Assembly: GCA_023627715.1 (NCBI GenBank) | Contig: JAMAHW010000017.1 | Coordinates: 124,001-188,000 of the forward strand | Direction: 5' to 3' | DNA length: 64,000 nt | Source of the DNA: Periconia sp. R9002 | Lineage: Eukaryota; Ascomycota; Dothideomycetes; Pleosporales; Periconiaceae | Shown here: piece by piece, positions 22,602 to 32,278 of the stretch | How positions within the stretch are numbered: the first letter of the stretch is position 1 | Layout: each line of letters starts with the position of its first letter | Program-made: the position numbers and the translations under genes | The notes under the pieces: generated by a model | What the model was told of the DNA's origin: nothing | Seen by the model: the letters and a program-made list of their open reading frames with translations, nothing else | Databases searched by the model: none

Positions 22602-23394
22602 TCAGGCCGGACCCAAGTATTTGAGGTTTACAACATGATCTTCGCCTTCGAAATCGGCATCAACTTCTTCTTTCCTCGCGCTCACTTCGTCCTCGTACCC
22701 CAACAACAAACAATACCAACCCATCTCATCTTTATCAACCGCAAAACCCTCCCTCCTACTACTCGCTATCTTCGACGATCCCGTTACTGATACCCTTCCG
22801 CGCAATTCCTCCCCCATCCCTTCTTTCTCACCCTCACCCTCATCCCAAACGAACAACCTCACCGACGTCTCGTCCAGCATCCCCAACTCCCCAAAATCAT
22901 AATGCCGCACCAGCGGTCGTCCTGGCACAAAGAGCTTGCTGATGGTGCTCATGACGGGGGGAAACCCGGGTGTTTGCCAAAACTCCCAGTGGTCTTGAAT
23001 CTTGTCCCAATCGAGGAACCAGACGAGGGTTGTGGGATCGGTGGCGGAGAAGCCGTAGCTGGTTTTGCGGATACCTATAATTGCGGGAACAAAGTTATTT
23101 AAATGTAACTAGGGTGGTTACAATACATGATCACTGTCTTAATACGCCACGCTACGTGATGTCTCGATAACGAACGACTCTGTACTTAGAGTTCAACGTA
23201 CCTTTCGCAAAGGGTTTTCCCGGCGCCGTCTGCGAGAGGATGTGCGTCTCGAATTCGGCGGCGGCGGTAGCGTAGTCTTCAGCGTAGGTGAAGTTTAGCT
23301 TGAAGATTGAGATTTCTGTGACGGGCTTATTGAGGGATGAGGTGTGTGAAAGGAGTTGTTGCGTATAAGCGGCCATCTGCTCTGCCGTTGCCAT
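22602..23394 (-). CDS. Dimeric alpha-beta barrel (stress-responsive A/B barrel-like) protein interrupted by an introner-like element
   Basis: Exons complement(23202..23394) and complement(22602..23074); 221 aa. The single intron (23075-23201, 127 nt) splits a Gly codon and is a full copy of the ILE family, twice the usual intron length here. Residues 22-70 (ITEISIFKLNF-like start, then AEFETHILSQTAPGK) and VWFLDWDKIQDHWEFWQTP fit a ferredoxin-like A/B barrel domain; the C-terminal third is acidic and variable. Function unknown; such proteins are often small cytosolic stress-related or monooxygenase-like proteins. The stop lies 97 nt from the convergent lyase stop. The join across the ILE is supported by the conserved continuity KGIRKTSYGFSATDP. 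The sense strand turns G-rich in the last ~300 nt. Confidence 0.72.
23075..23201 (-). repeat. Introner-like element copy 1, active as an intron
   Basis: 127 nt, GTACGTT...ATTATAG on the minus strand. It contains the family head AACTCTAAGTACAGAGT (imperfect hairpin), middle GAGACATCACGTAGCGTGGC, and tail segments CCACCCTAGTTACATTTAA and TAACTTTGTTCCCGCAA. Aligned by eye to copies at 41327, 45437 and 52246. It is the only intron of its gene. Confidence 0.9.
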
Positions 23395-23930
23395 GGTTAG
23401 AGATTTGCCGCGTGATTGATCGCGGATTGTGTCTGGGGGAGAACATTGTAATTTGGTACCAAATTATCACTAATAATGGAGTTGGATATAGTTAGTCAGC
23501 TATGTTAAACTTATGCGAAACGATCTGTTCTCACAATACACTGCATCATGTGAGCAGGGGGGAAGAAAAAGCGTTGTCAGTTGGACGTTGTCAGTCAGAC
23601 CCACACTCCAGCGTTTTTTTATCCAGTGGGGGATAGATCACCAGAATTAGCCATGAGATTGGTGTTCGGCGTTCGGATAGCTCAATGCCGAATGCACCAT
23701 ATGGGTAGCATGTAGTACGTATTATTGAATACGTCTATACGATGATACGCCGGTACGGTGAATACGCCAAAGCGCGCTGTAAAAAGAGCAGCACGTGCAG
23801 GTTGTCTAGAACCAAAAAACCACCGCCTTGGCAGGTAGTGTTAAACTCGTCGATCAATCTTTCTTTCTCCTCTTTGCTAATTCCTCCCGTCCATCATTTT
23901 GCTCAACCTTGCCTTAGGTCTCTTTGAATT
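23395..23930. promoter_or_regulatory. Divergent intergenic region, A/B-barrel gene and P450
   Basis: 536 nt between divergent start codons, presumably holding both promoters. No repeat-family member recognised. Confidence 0.5.
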
Positions 23931-26053
23931 ATGGCAACCAACGATACGCAGTTCGGGAGTGTCCCCATGGCCAGCATGCCATATTTACCCTCCATATCTA
24001 TTTATCAACTCCTAATAATCCTTTTCATAGGATACATAACAATCAACAGGTACCAGTATTGGAAGAAAACGGTACGGCCTCCGTCAATCCTAGTTCATGG
24101 AGCAAGCAACTTACGCATAGACGTAGCCTAATGTAAAGCCTCTGGGATATGGACCTTTCCCACTGATTGGGCCTTGGATTGGCACGGTCCGGCCTCTACG
24201 AAATCCTGTGAAACTGGTACGGGAGGGAATTGCAGAGTCGAAGAATGGGTTGATGCGCATAGCAACTTTGCAGGGAGAATACGTGTTGATCGCCGACAAA
24301 GAGAAAGCTGCTGAATATCTAAGAGCTCCTGACGCTGTTCTTAATTCTCAAGATGGAGCGAACGATGTAAGTTCCAAACCAAGCCCATACAACTTCTGCT
24401 AACCCCGCATGTGCTCCACAGCAACAACAAATACCTTATACAATGGGTTATGGAATAGGCCACCGTACATATCATACTCCCGTGATTCGAGGTCCTGTAA
24501 CGCAAAGCATTCCCGCTTGGACACCGCTTTTGGCGGATGAATGCAAACTCGCCTTAGACGATCTGATCGGTAGCCCGAGTGGTTCGTTTAGCAGCTCATT
24601 ACAATAAATACACTCGTTTCATACTGAAATTGTGAGCAGAATACACACCAATCGCACTTTATGATTCTATTGCGATGACAGTGGCGCGTATGGCAAATCG
24701 AGTATACGTTGGCACTGAATTCTGTAAGGCGATAATTGTCGCGGTCCTTATTCAAATATAGACGTCTAACTCAGTTCGCAAATCATCTTTAGGCCGAAAT
24801 GAGGAGTATCTCAAGAACGCAACCGACTATGCTCAATCTGTAGTTATAACGGCAGAATTGATTAGGCCGTTTCCAGAATGGTTTAAGAAGTATGGTTGTC
24901 TATGTCTATATTCCCACACCCGCACACTAGAGAAAATCTAGCTCAAGTATGGCTAACCTCAAGCTAGGATCATCATACGATTCATGCCGGTAATGCGCCA
25001 TAGAAAGCTGGGAGAAGAGTTCCTCCGGCAATATATCCAGGAAAGATTGGATGGGAAAAGGGATGAATTCGGCCAGAAGCCCATTGACCTTGTCCAAATG
25101 CTTATTGACGGTGCGCCTCCGATTGAGAAGACAGTCACACAGCTTGCTGAAAGGGTATGTTCTTCCACGTACAAAGTAGTATCGAGACACCACGTGGCGT
25201 GACGTATTGAGACATTCACCACTCATTGGATCACCCCTAGTTGAGTTAAGCTGACTTCGTACCCGTGAATTTTAGGTCATGGCTCTCAATGTGGCATCAA
25301 TACACACAACTACCATGGTGAGTAAGAAGAAACGCTGATCCTAAGTTGCATTATGTGGCCAGAAATACGTTCAAAAAGCTAATAATGTTCGGTCAAATCT
25401 AAAGACATTTACGAGTGCCCTCTATACGCTTGCAGAGAACCCAGAAAAGTATGCAGATGCGCTCCGAAAAGAAGTATTGGAGAATTTGGAAAACGGCCAA
25501 GTGACGACGAGAACGGTGGCAAACCTTCCCAGAATGGAGAGCTTTTTGAGGGAATCGGGAAGATTCAATAACAACGGACTAAGTACGATCGCTCCAATTT
25601 TTAACACACACCGTTCGGAGTCTTGCGATTTCGAGTGTCACGTCAGCTAACGCGGTGTTGCTAAACAGTGGCGATGCAAAAAAATGCAAAAAAAGATTTC
25701 CGCTTCAGTGATGGCACCCTCATCCCCGCCGGCGCAAAAATCGGCACTGTGACTCTAGCTCTTCACCGCGATCCCAGGGTATACGAGAACCCCGACGTCT
25801 TCGACGGCTTCCGATTCTTCCAACCAGAACCGTCAGACTTGAAACCGTTCACCTTGGTCAATACAGGGGTCAATCACCACGTATTCGGCCACGGACGGCA
25901 TCCCTGGTAGGTCTTATCGCAAAATCAATTGTCGAGCAGTGCTGATGATGACGGATTGATAGCCCTGGACGGTTCCTGGCAGTCCACGAGATGAAGATCA
26001 TATTCGCAAATCTTTTACTGAGATATGATTGGAAACTTGCACCGGGTACATAG
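23931..26053 (+). pseudogene. Cytochrome P450 with late premature stop; one intron is an introner-like element
   Basis: Ten exons: 23931..24071, 24127..24366, 24422..24581, 24640..24723, 24793..24889, 24968..25154, 25276..25317, 25405..25582, 25669..25906, 25963..26053; 485 aa. N-terminal membrane anchor (IYQLLIILFIGYITI). P450 motifs are intact: I-helix segment NVASIHTTTM, K-helix LRESGRF (ExxR), and the heme loop FGHGRHPCPGRF created by the last splice. The frame stops at TAG 26051-26053 right after LLRYDWKLAPGT. Reading on gives 26 more codons (PEPFYIATMFIPDTKLKVLF...) to TGA at 26131, matching the usual P450 C-terminus. So it is a truncated enzyme, or a recent pseudogene. Intron 25155-25275 is an ILE. 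The exon 3 donor is ambiguous (24570 or 24582). Substrate unknown. Confidence 0.75.
25155..25275 (+). repeat. Introner-like element copy 2, intron of the P450
   Basis: 121 nt, phase 0, between LAER and VMALNVAS. It shares GTATCGAGACACCACGTGGC, CACCCCTAGTTGAGTTAAGC and TGACTTCGTACCCGTGAA with the family, and resembles copy 52246 more than copies 41327/45437, suggesting two subfamilies (tail TAAGCTGACTT against TTAACTAACTT). Confidence 0.85.
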
Positions 26054-26340
26054 CCAGAGCCTTTCTATATTGCGACTATGTTCATACCGGATACCAAGCT
26101 CAAAGTGTTGTTCAGGTCTCGGAATACATGATTTGTGGATTTGGATATGTACCAAAACCAGATAGCGGATTACGAACAAGTACATAGGCACGTCATAATG
26201 GCTGTGCCGTTTGTCTAAGTGATTATTTAGGTTATCGAGGGTCACCCAGTCATGCATACGGAAATTTTTAGTGTTAAGCAGGTTTGAATTTTTTTGGAAA
26301 GCCAATGATTGTGTAGCAGCGTATCTGCAAGGCGTGCATG

Positions 26341-26450
26341 GTGAACTCTAAGTCCAGAGTCCTTTTTCATCTAGAATCCACGTGGCGCAGCATCTTTGAA
26401 TATTAACCATGTCTTGTAACTACCCTGGCTGTACATAGCTAACTTTATTA
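26341..26450 (+). repeat. Introner-like element relic, intergenic
   Basis: Begins GTGAACTCTAAGTCCAGAGT (family head with hairpin), continues with CCACGTGGCGCAGCATCTTTG and GTCTTGTAACTACCCTGG, and ends TAGCTAACTTTATTA without the terminal GCGATATAG. No coding exons flank it in either frame, so it is not acting as an intron of a visible gene. Confidence 0.75.
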
Positions 26451-26483
26451 CACCAATCAATGGCGAAGAAGAAAACACTTTCG
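26451..26483 (+). mobile_element. 33-nt short dispersed element abutting an ILE relic
   Basis: CACCAATCAATGGCGAAGAA...ACACTTTCG, two or three differences from the copy at 54195. It starts exactly where the ILE relic stops. I find no clear flanking duplication. Confidence 0.6.
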
Positions 26484-26553
26484 ATAATTATGGAAACGGT
26501 GTCAAGAACTTGAGAAAAACGTCTCTCCAATTCAGGATGACCTTCATGCCCAA

Positions 26554-27553
26554 TTATTTTCTATTTCCCGGGAACTGCAACGCATACAGCTCCCTCGGCT
26601 TTCCCTTAGCATCACAGCTCGCAAACTTCCACCGTCCCCAATGATAAGCACCGCCTACATTCACCAACCCCCAACGGATAGGCGCTGGCATCGGCGGCCA
26701 CGCCGCCCACTTTCCCTCCTCGTACGTGGTATCCATGTTCAGCAACAAGAACGGCACGCCATCTGTAACGCCCGTCTTCATGACTGTTTTCTTCCCCCAA
26801 GTCTTGAACACATTGGCGGCTTGTGTCGCTCTGGCGGAGGATGGCTCGGGTGTGGTGGGGAGGTCGGCGAAGGATGCGATCGTTGCGATTTCGGAGTGGA
26901 AGTGAGTGGAGAAAGGGGTTTGGAATGTGGACATTATTCGTCGGAGTTCCAAACCATCAAAGTCATAGGGTTCGGCAAGCTGGGTGAGATATTCATTGAA
27001 GTGAGACAGATCAGTCAGAAAGGCTTCTGTTGATTCCTCTTTATCAACATGCAGTTTAATGTAGAATAGGGGATCTTACCATGCTCCTTATGCGTGTTTT
27101 CCCAGATTCCTTTTGTTTCCAGGACTTGTTCAACTTGAGGGAAAAGCTCCTGCTCTTCGTCATCATGGTGGCTTTTGACAAAGCGAAACCATGTCTGCGC
27201 ATAGCCTATAAATTCGGATTTGTCTTCGTCTGTCACGTGCGGTGCTTGCTGGTAAATCGAGTTGTAACCGCGAAGAATGGCATTGTGGATGTGCGCCATG
27301 TGCGTTGCGCCTATCGTGAAAATATCCGTCTACACAAAATTAGATATCAGAATTGTCAAATTTGTTAACAATAGCGATCGTTACCAACCTTATTCGTCGC
27401 ATGCTGCGGTGTCGTTATTAGTTGACAAGGGCTGTCTGCCCAAGGTTTAGCGCTTGAGGCGGGTTTGGCGGCCATTTTGGAATCCTGGTTTAAGAAAAGG
27501 GCGAGCACTAGTCCTTGTATGCAGAAAAAAAGGACTGTTTTCCAACGTGGCAT
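26554..27553 (-). CDS. Hemerythrin-like (HHE cation-binding) domain protein
   Basis: Exons complement(27389..27553), complement(27080..27329), complement(26554..27026), introns of 59 and 53 nt; 295 aa. The hemerythrin-like four-helix region covers about residues 63-175: MAHIHNAILRGYNSIYQQAP, FVKSHHDDEEQELFPQVE, ENTHKEHE and LSHFNEYL supply the His/Glu ligands expected for a di-iron or cation site, with a late HFHSEI. The N-terminus from 27553 has a hydrophobic stretch (TVLFFCIQGLVLALFL) that may be an anchor; an alternative start at 27475 (MAAKPASSAKPWADSPC) would give a soluble protein. Fungal members are little studied; oxygen or iron binding is inferred. It converges with the P450 and shares the next upstream gap with the TauD gene 3' end. 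Confidence 0.8.
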
Positions 27554-28033
27554 ATTCTGAAAAGTAATTGAAAGGAGGAAATATGATAGCCTGGGAAGAT
27601 GTTTTTTTTTTCTTTTTGGCGCGACATGCTGAGCCGAAGACATTAGTCTACAATTGACCGTGATGGCGTGGTGGCCTGATCGGTCCACCATGATCAAATG
27701 GCGTGTCCGCGCAAATCATCCTTGGTTCATGTTTGAGAATAGGGGAAATGTAGCTTGGGTTTCTACAAAGCACGCCGGACCGTTTGTTCTTTTCTCCTCT
27801 CTATTTACGTGATATTACATTGATGCGTAGGGTTCAGAACTCGGCGAGCCCCAAAGCTCTGCTGGCACACTATGTTTACAAAAGATTTGCAACATTTTTT
27901 TCTCAAATGATACTCATAACATATGCGGAGCATCTATACTATTTCTCGGGCATGTTTTATTGAACAGAAGAATTGTATACTTTGCAATCATATCTGCTTG
28001 GAGTCGTACGCATATTACGGTGAAAGGGAACTT
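27554..28033. other. Intergenic, hemerythrin-like promoter and TauD 3' UTR
   Basis: 480 nt, both neighbours on the minus strand. No repeat or RNA gene seen. Confidence 0.5.
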
Positions 28034-29423
28034 CTATTGATGTTTCCATCCTTTGCTCCCTAGATCGAGAAAAGGCGCTTCGCCCAAACTGCAAACACGA
28101 TCTCCGCACCGTGCCTCGGCATAATCATACGTTGCGCAATGCCAGTTACTTCGGTTGTCCCAGATAGCAAGGTCGTTGGGTCGCCATTTGAAGCGAACCT
28201 GGGCATCGTGGTTTTGCGTAACGATATTGAAAAGATACGGGAGAAGGAGATCCGACTCGTCTTTTGTGATGCCGTTGATGCGCTTCGTGAAACCCTTGTT
28301 CACATAGACTGATTTCCAGCCGGTCACAGCTGATATTTTGTTAGATGGAAAGTTGGGTTGACCGGAAGTATGACTTACGGTTTGTGCGAATTATAGGATG
28401 TGTGGCGGTCAAATTATCACCTGAATTCAATGGATGACCTCTAATGCCCTTTCTCAGAGGATTTCCTAGTCTTGCCGCCTCATCCAGGAAGAATCTCGCA
28501 TCATGAGTAGCAGTCAACCCCTCCAGAAACTTTTGCATGGCGGGTGATAGGCGGTTGTAGATTTCATACCCGCTCGCCCATAAAGTGTCTCCACCGGTTG
28601 CCGGAAGGGTGTGGATTTTGAGCATTGCATCTGATGTGCCGGTATGAAGTCAGCTTAGGTCAAGAATAAACGAAACGACAAGTAATCAAGATGTCGAAAT
28701 ATGATGTCTCGATACAGCTTTATACTCAAGAAAAACTTACAGTCTGAAGGGACGGGCTCGAAGGAAATATCCGTATGCCATCCTGCAGAAGCAAATCGCG
28801 ATACGTCAGAGAGCTGGTGTGTGAGACCTCCGCCCTTCTTCTGCTTCTCCGAGGACTGAGAATGTAGAGTTAGCACGAGAGAAGAGAGGTTGGTCTTGCG
28901 TCACGAAGATCATACAATTACGGATATCTGGTCGCCCAATTCAGATCCCTCCTCTGTTAGTGGATGTATATGAAGACCCGAGGAAGATGGCTAATCAATA
29001 TTAGTGTCGGGCTCTTTTATACTAATGTCCGCGGACAGCAACGTACACATCCAGCAAGCTCGGTTATACGTAACATTAAATCTTTCATTTGTATCGGTGT
29101 GACATCTTGATCGCGAAGAAAGACAACCCCACGTTGCGAAACTGCCCTACTGTTAGTCTACAAGTTTTGCAAATAACGAAAGTGAACGAACTTATGATTG
29201 CTAAATCTCGGATCATATCATCACCCCATTTGAGGAGATCTGTAACCTGGAGGCCCTCGAATTCCCTCCCAATGACTGGCGTCAGGTCCTGCTGCTTGAA
29301 TCTATCCAAAGTCCCAGAATATGTCAAAGGCTCTAGTAGCCTTGATCGAGCGTCTTCATGGCCGCCTACAATATTCGAAGCACTGTCATCCACGTCTTCA
29401 CGTGCGCGCTTGGCAGAGGGCAT
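28034..29423 (-). CDS. TauD/TfdA-family alpha-ketoglutarate-dependent dioxygenase
   Basis: Six exons: complement(29192..29423), (29047..29141), (28916..28990), (28741..28855), (28379..28630), (28034..28329); 354 aa. The frame closes over all five introns. Facial-triad residues are visible: GWHTDISF (His-x-Asp), and the distal NWHCATYDY followed by GDRV (His, and Arg for 2-oxoglutarate). Also FLRDQDVTP and LPATGGDTLWASGYEIY, typical of fungal taurine/sulfonate or alkylsulfate dioxygenases (Jlp1-like). The family couples 2-oxoglutarate decarboxylation to oxidation of the substrate; the substrate here is not determined. Intron 4 (28631-28740) is 110 nt and is a diverged ILE. The gene is divergent from a Dal5/Soa1-type transporter over 532 nt, suggesting joint uptake and oxidation of a small organic acid. 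Confidence 0.88.
28631..28740 (-). repeat. Diverged introner-like element, intron of the TauD gene
   Basis: On the minus strand the 110-nt intron contains GTATCGAGACATCA and TAAGCTGACTTCATACC, matching the P450 ILE (25155-25275) over 14/15 and 16/17 positions at corresponding places. The 5' hairpin is lost. It looks like an older insertion. Confidence 0.65.
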
Positions 29424-29955
29424 GATGCTTCACAAATCTTGAGCCAGGATATTACCCAAAACAAATATAAGTCTCTGACACGCGCGGTAACGATTGTAGA
29501 ATATCCGAAGAATTCGTATCCGGACGTCTTGACCTTTTTGAGGGATTCGGAAAGGAACTAGGATGTGGCTGCACGAGCGACGAGCACGTCATCGGCTATT
29601 GAACCCCATGCAGACTGAACCCCCCAGAGACCGACATCGTGCATAATCCACCAGGCATGTTGAGAACTAAGAGCGGGGCAAGCTAATATGAGAAATTACA
29701 CCGAGGAAGATGCTTCGGTTGAGGAAGCCAGCACGGTGGTAGCACCGTAGTTGTCGAGATTAGCGATTGTGAATTTTTGGCGACAATTGCGTTTTTACGA
29801 TCTTCAGATGCTATAAACCATTCAAATTCGGTTCCTGGATTGTAATCAAGATAGCTACGAAACCGTATACTTTTCAATCGATCCGACGACGCTTGACCCT
29901 CGTTTGAGTAACGATCCCTCAAGGCTCAGCCCAAAGCCTCACCACCGAGTTTACG
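29424..29955. promoter_or_regulatory. Divergent promoter region, TauD dioxygenase and Dal5/Soa1-type transporter
   Basis: 532 nt between divergent ATGs, the only upstream sequence available to both genes and so a candidate shared control region. I do not assign specific binding sites. Confidence 0.55.
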
Positions 29956-31711
29956 ATGGGCAACGACATCGAAAGTATCACGCAAACGCGCAACCGCATC
30001 AGCGAAGATGCAGGATCCATGAAAGCACCAACCAAGGTTGGGAGGCAAGAGCTCGCCGAGATAATTCCACCACACGATTCATATGAAGGAAGGCATAGAT
30101 TTGATCCTCAGGCCACTTGGACGGAGTCCGACGAACGCAAAATCGTGCGCAAGATAGACTGTTTGCTTCTATCATGGCTTTGCGTGATGATGTTCGGACT
30201 GCAACTCGATCGAGGAAACGTCTCCAACGCGCTGGCCGATTCAATGCTAAACGATCTGAAGTTGACCACGGACGATTATAACAATGGGAATACAATCCAG
30301 CTTCTGGCATTCATGTGCGCCGAGTTCCCGGTTCAACTTCTCACCAAACGTTACGGGTTCAAGAAGGTTCTACCCACGCTGATGTTGGGTTGGTCTGTAG
30401 TATCGTTTGCTCAGGCTTTTCAAAAGGATCGCGCGTCTTACTACGTCTGTCGAGCTCTGATCGGTGGGTTCGAGGGCGGCTTCATCCCGGGTGTTATTCT
30501 GTTTTCGACCTATTTTTACAAGTCAAAGGAGCTTGCTATCCGACTGGCTGCGTTCTGGTCGACGCTCAATGTCGCGCGCGTCATCTCGGCTCTCCTGGCT
30601 GCTGGGATTTTGGAAATGCGAGGAATCGGCGGTAAACCGGGATGGTTCTGGCTGTTCCTTCTCGAGGGGCTCTTGACTTTTGTTCTTGGAGCCATGTCGT
30701 TTCTGTGGCTTCCGCAGTCGCCTACCTCCACCAAGACTCTGCTATGGAGGAAAGGATGGTTCAGCGAACGTGAAGAAGTTATCGTAGTCAATGTGAGTTT
30801 CAGAGGTCTAGATATACAGCATAGGCTAACACCTTGTAGCGAATTCTTCGCGACGATCCCGCCAAAGGTTTGACGGCTATTCATGAGCCAGCAAGTTGGA
30901 AGGATATTCGTGAAGCTTGGAGCGATAGATCAATGTGGGGTTTGTATTTGATCGGGCTCGTTGCGTACATACCAGCCTCTCCTGTTCAAGGATATTTGAC
31001 GCTCACACTTAAGCGCATCGGTATGTTGACTTAGATTCAAAAGAATTATCAAGAACTTACAAACTCGACAGGTTTCAGTACATTCAACAGCAATATGCTT
31101 ACTGTCCCTTCGGCCTTCTTACAGATCATAACTATGTTAGCGCTAGCATATAGCAGCGATTACTTCAACGAGCGAACTCTGCACATTATATTCGGCGAAT
31201 TCTGGATCATGCCGTTGCTCATTGCTCTCCTGACCCTCCCAGATGGCGGTCGTGAGTGGGGCAGGTTCACGCTGATTACTTTGATTTCTGGTACAGTGAC
31301 CTTATTTTGTTTAATTCCAATGTGGAAACTGACCTCGACTACTCAGGGTACCCGTACTTCCACCCACTCGCCTCATCCTGGATCTCCGAGAACACATTCG
31401 ATGTAAAGAAACGAGCAATCACTGCGGCTACGTACAACGTCATTGTCCAGATCGGCTCCCTCGTTGGTTCGCAGATATATCGTCGCTGGGATGGCCCCTA
31501 CTATAAAGTGGGAAATACGGTTTTGGTGGCTATCTGTGCGCTATCATTGGTTGTGATGGTGGTGCAGCGATGGACTTTAGTGCGGCTGAACAAGGAGAAG
31601 GAGAGGAAATGGTCAGCCATGAGCGTGGAAGAAAGGGTCGCATATCAGGCAGACGTTGCTTCGCGTGAGGGAGAGGGAAACAAACGATTGGATTTTCGGT
31701 TTGCAGTGTAA
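29956..31711 (+). CDS. MFS transporter of the allantoate/sulfonate (Dal5/Soa1-like) anion:cation symporter family
   Basis: Exons 29956..30792, 30840..31020, 31072..31290, 31347..31711 (introns of 47, 51, 56 nt); 533 aa. A ~65-residue cytosolic N-terminus precedes RKIDCLLLSWLCVMMFGLQL and DRGNVSNAL, the TM1 signature of the fungal anion:cation symporter family. FPVQLLTKRYGFKKVLP and RALIGGFEGGFIPG follow in TM2-4. The C-terminal half has 6 more TM segments and the tail ends NKRLDFRFAV, the DFR(Y/F) end common in this family. Yeast relatives carry allantoate, nicotinate, vitamins or sulfonates. Being divergent from a TauD dioxygenase, a sulfonate or related organic anion is the most economical guess. 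Confidence 0.88.
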
Positions 31712-32278
31712 TTTCAAATCATCTTATCGGCCAGAGAGAAGCTAAAATGACAGCAATTGTCTGCGTCAATACCCATGGTAGCAATACTCTGTGAGGATTG
31801 ATCAATTCAAACATTAAATGTCATGACAGCAATTGTAACGTGGGTCTCAGATATGGCAAATTCGTACGAATTGCCCTGTCTGGCTGCCTATCATTAACAG
31901 CACTGAGGTCCAAGGGCAAATAGTCGATCACGCAATTTGACCATCGAATGACGCTACCCCGCAGACTTGAACGGGAATCTCCGCAATCGAACTTTTGTGC
32001 AGCTTGTCCAGATCTGGGGTTCCGTCCGAGATCTGAAGCTCCAAGTAAAGCTAGCTTGATGAGGAGGGCATCAAATGCCGCGGCACCTCGGCCTTACTTT
32101 TTTTCTGCAGCGCCTATCCATTTTCATCGTCAGTGGGGGTGGGGTGGCCACCATAGATGGAGGTTCATTGCAGACGGCCACTTCTCTGGCAGAAAGCTAC
32201 AGAGGAATTTTCCATTTTGCGTCGATACTTTGTTTCCTTCGACGAATTTCAAATATAAAGTGTGATCAAAGGAAAATA
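31712..32278. other. Intergenic, transporter 3' region and AKR promoter
   Basis: 567 nt. The left part carries a 62-nt element bounded by 14-nt direct repeats (31761-31822). The right part should be the AKR promoter. Confidence 0.5.
31761..31822 (+). mobile_element. 62-nt short element with perfect 14-nt target duplication
   Basis: ATGACAGCAATTGT occurs at 31747-31760 and again at 31823-31836, enclosing 62 nt that begin CTGCGTCAATACCCATGGTAG and contain TACTCTGTGAGGATTGATCA. The same core recurs at 46878. The head (GTGTCGATACC-like) resembles that of the 54-nt element at 51948. Confidence 0.6.

Larger units (their letters stand above)
26132..26553. other. Convergent intergenic region with an ILE relic and a 33-nt element
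   Basis: Gap between the convergent ends of the P450 and the hemerythrin-like gene. It holds the ILE relic at 26341-26450 and, directly abutting it, the short element at 26451-26483. Confidence 0.6.
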
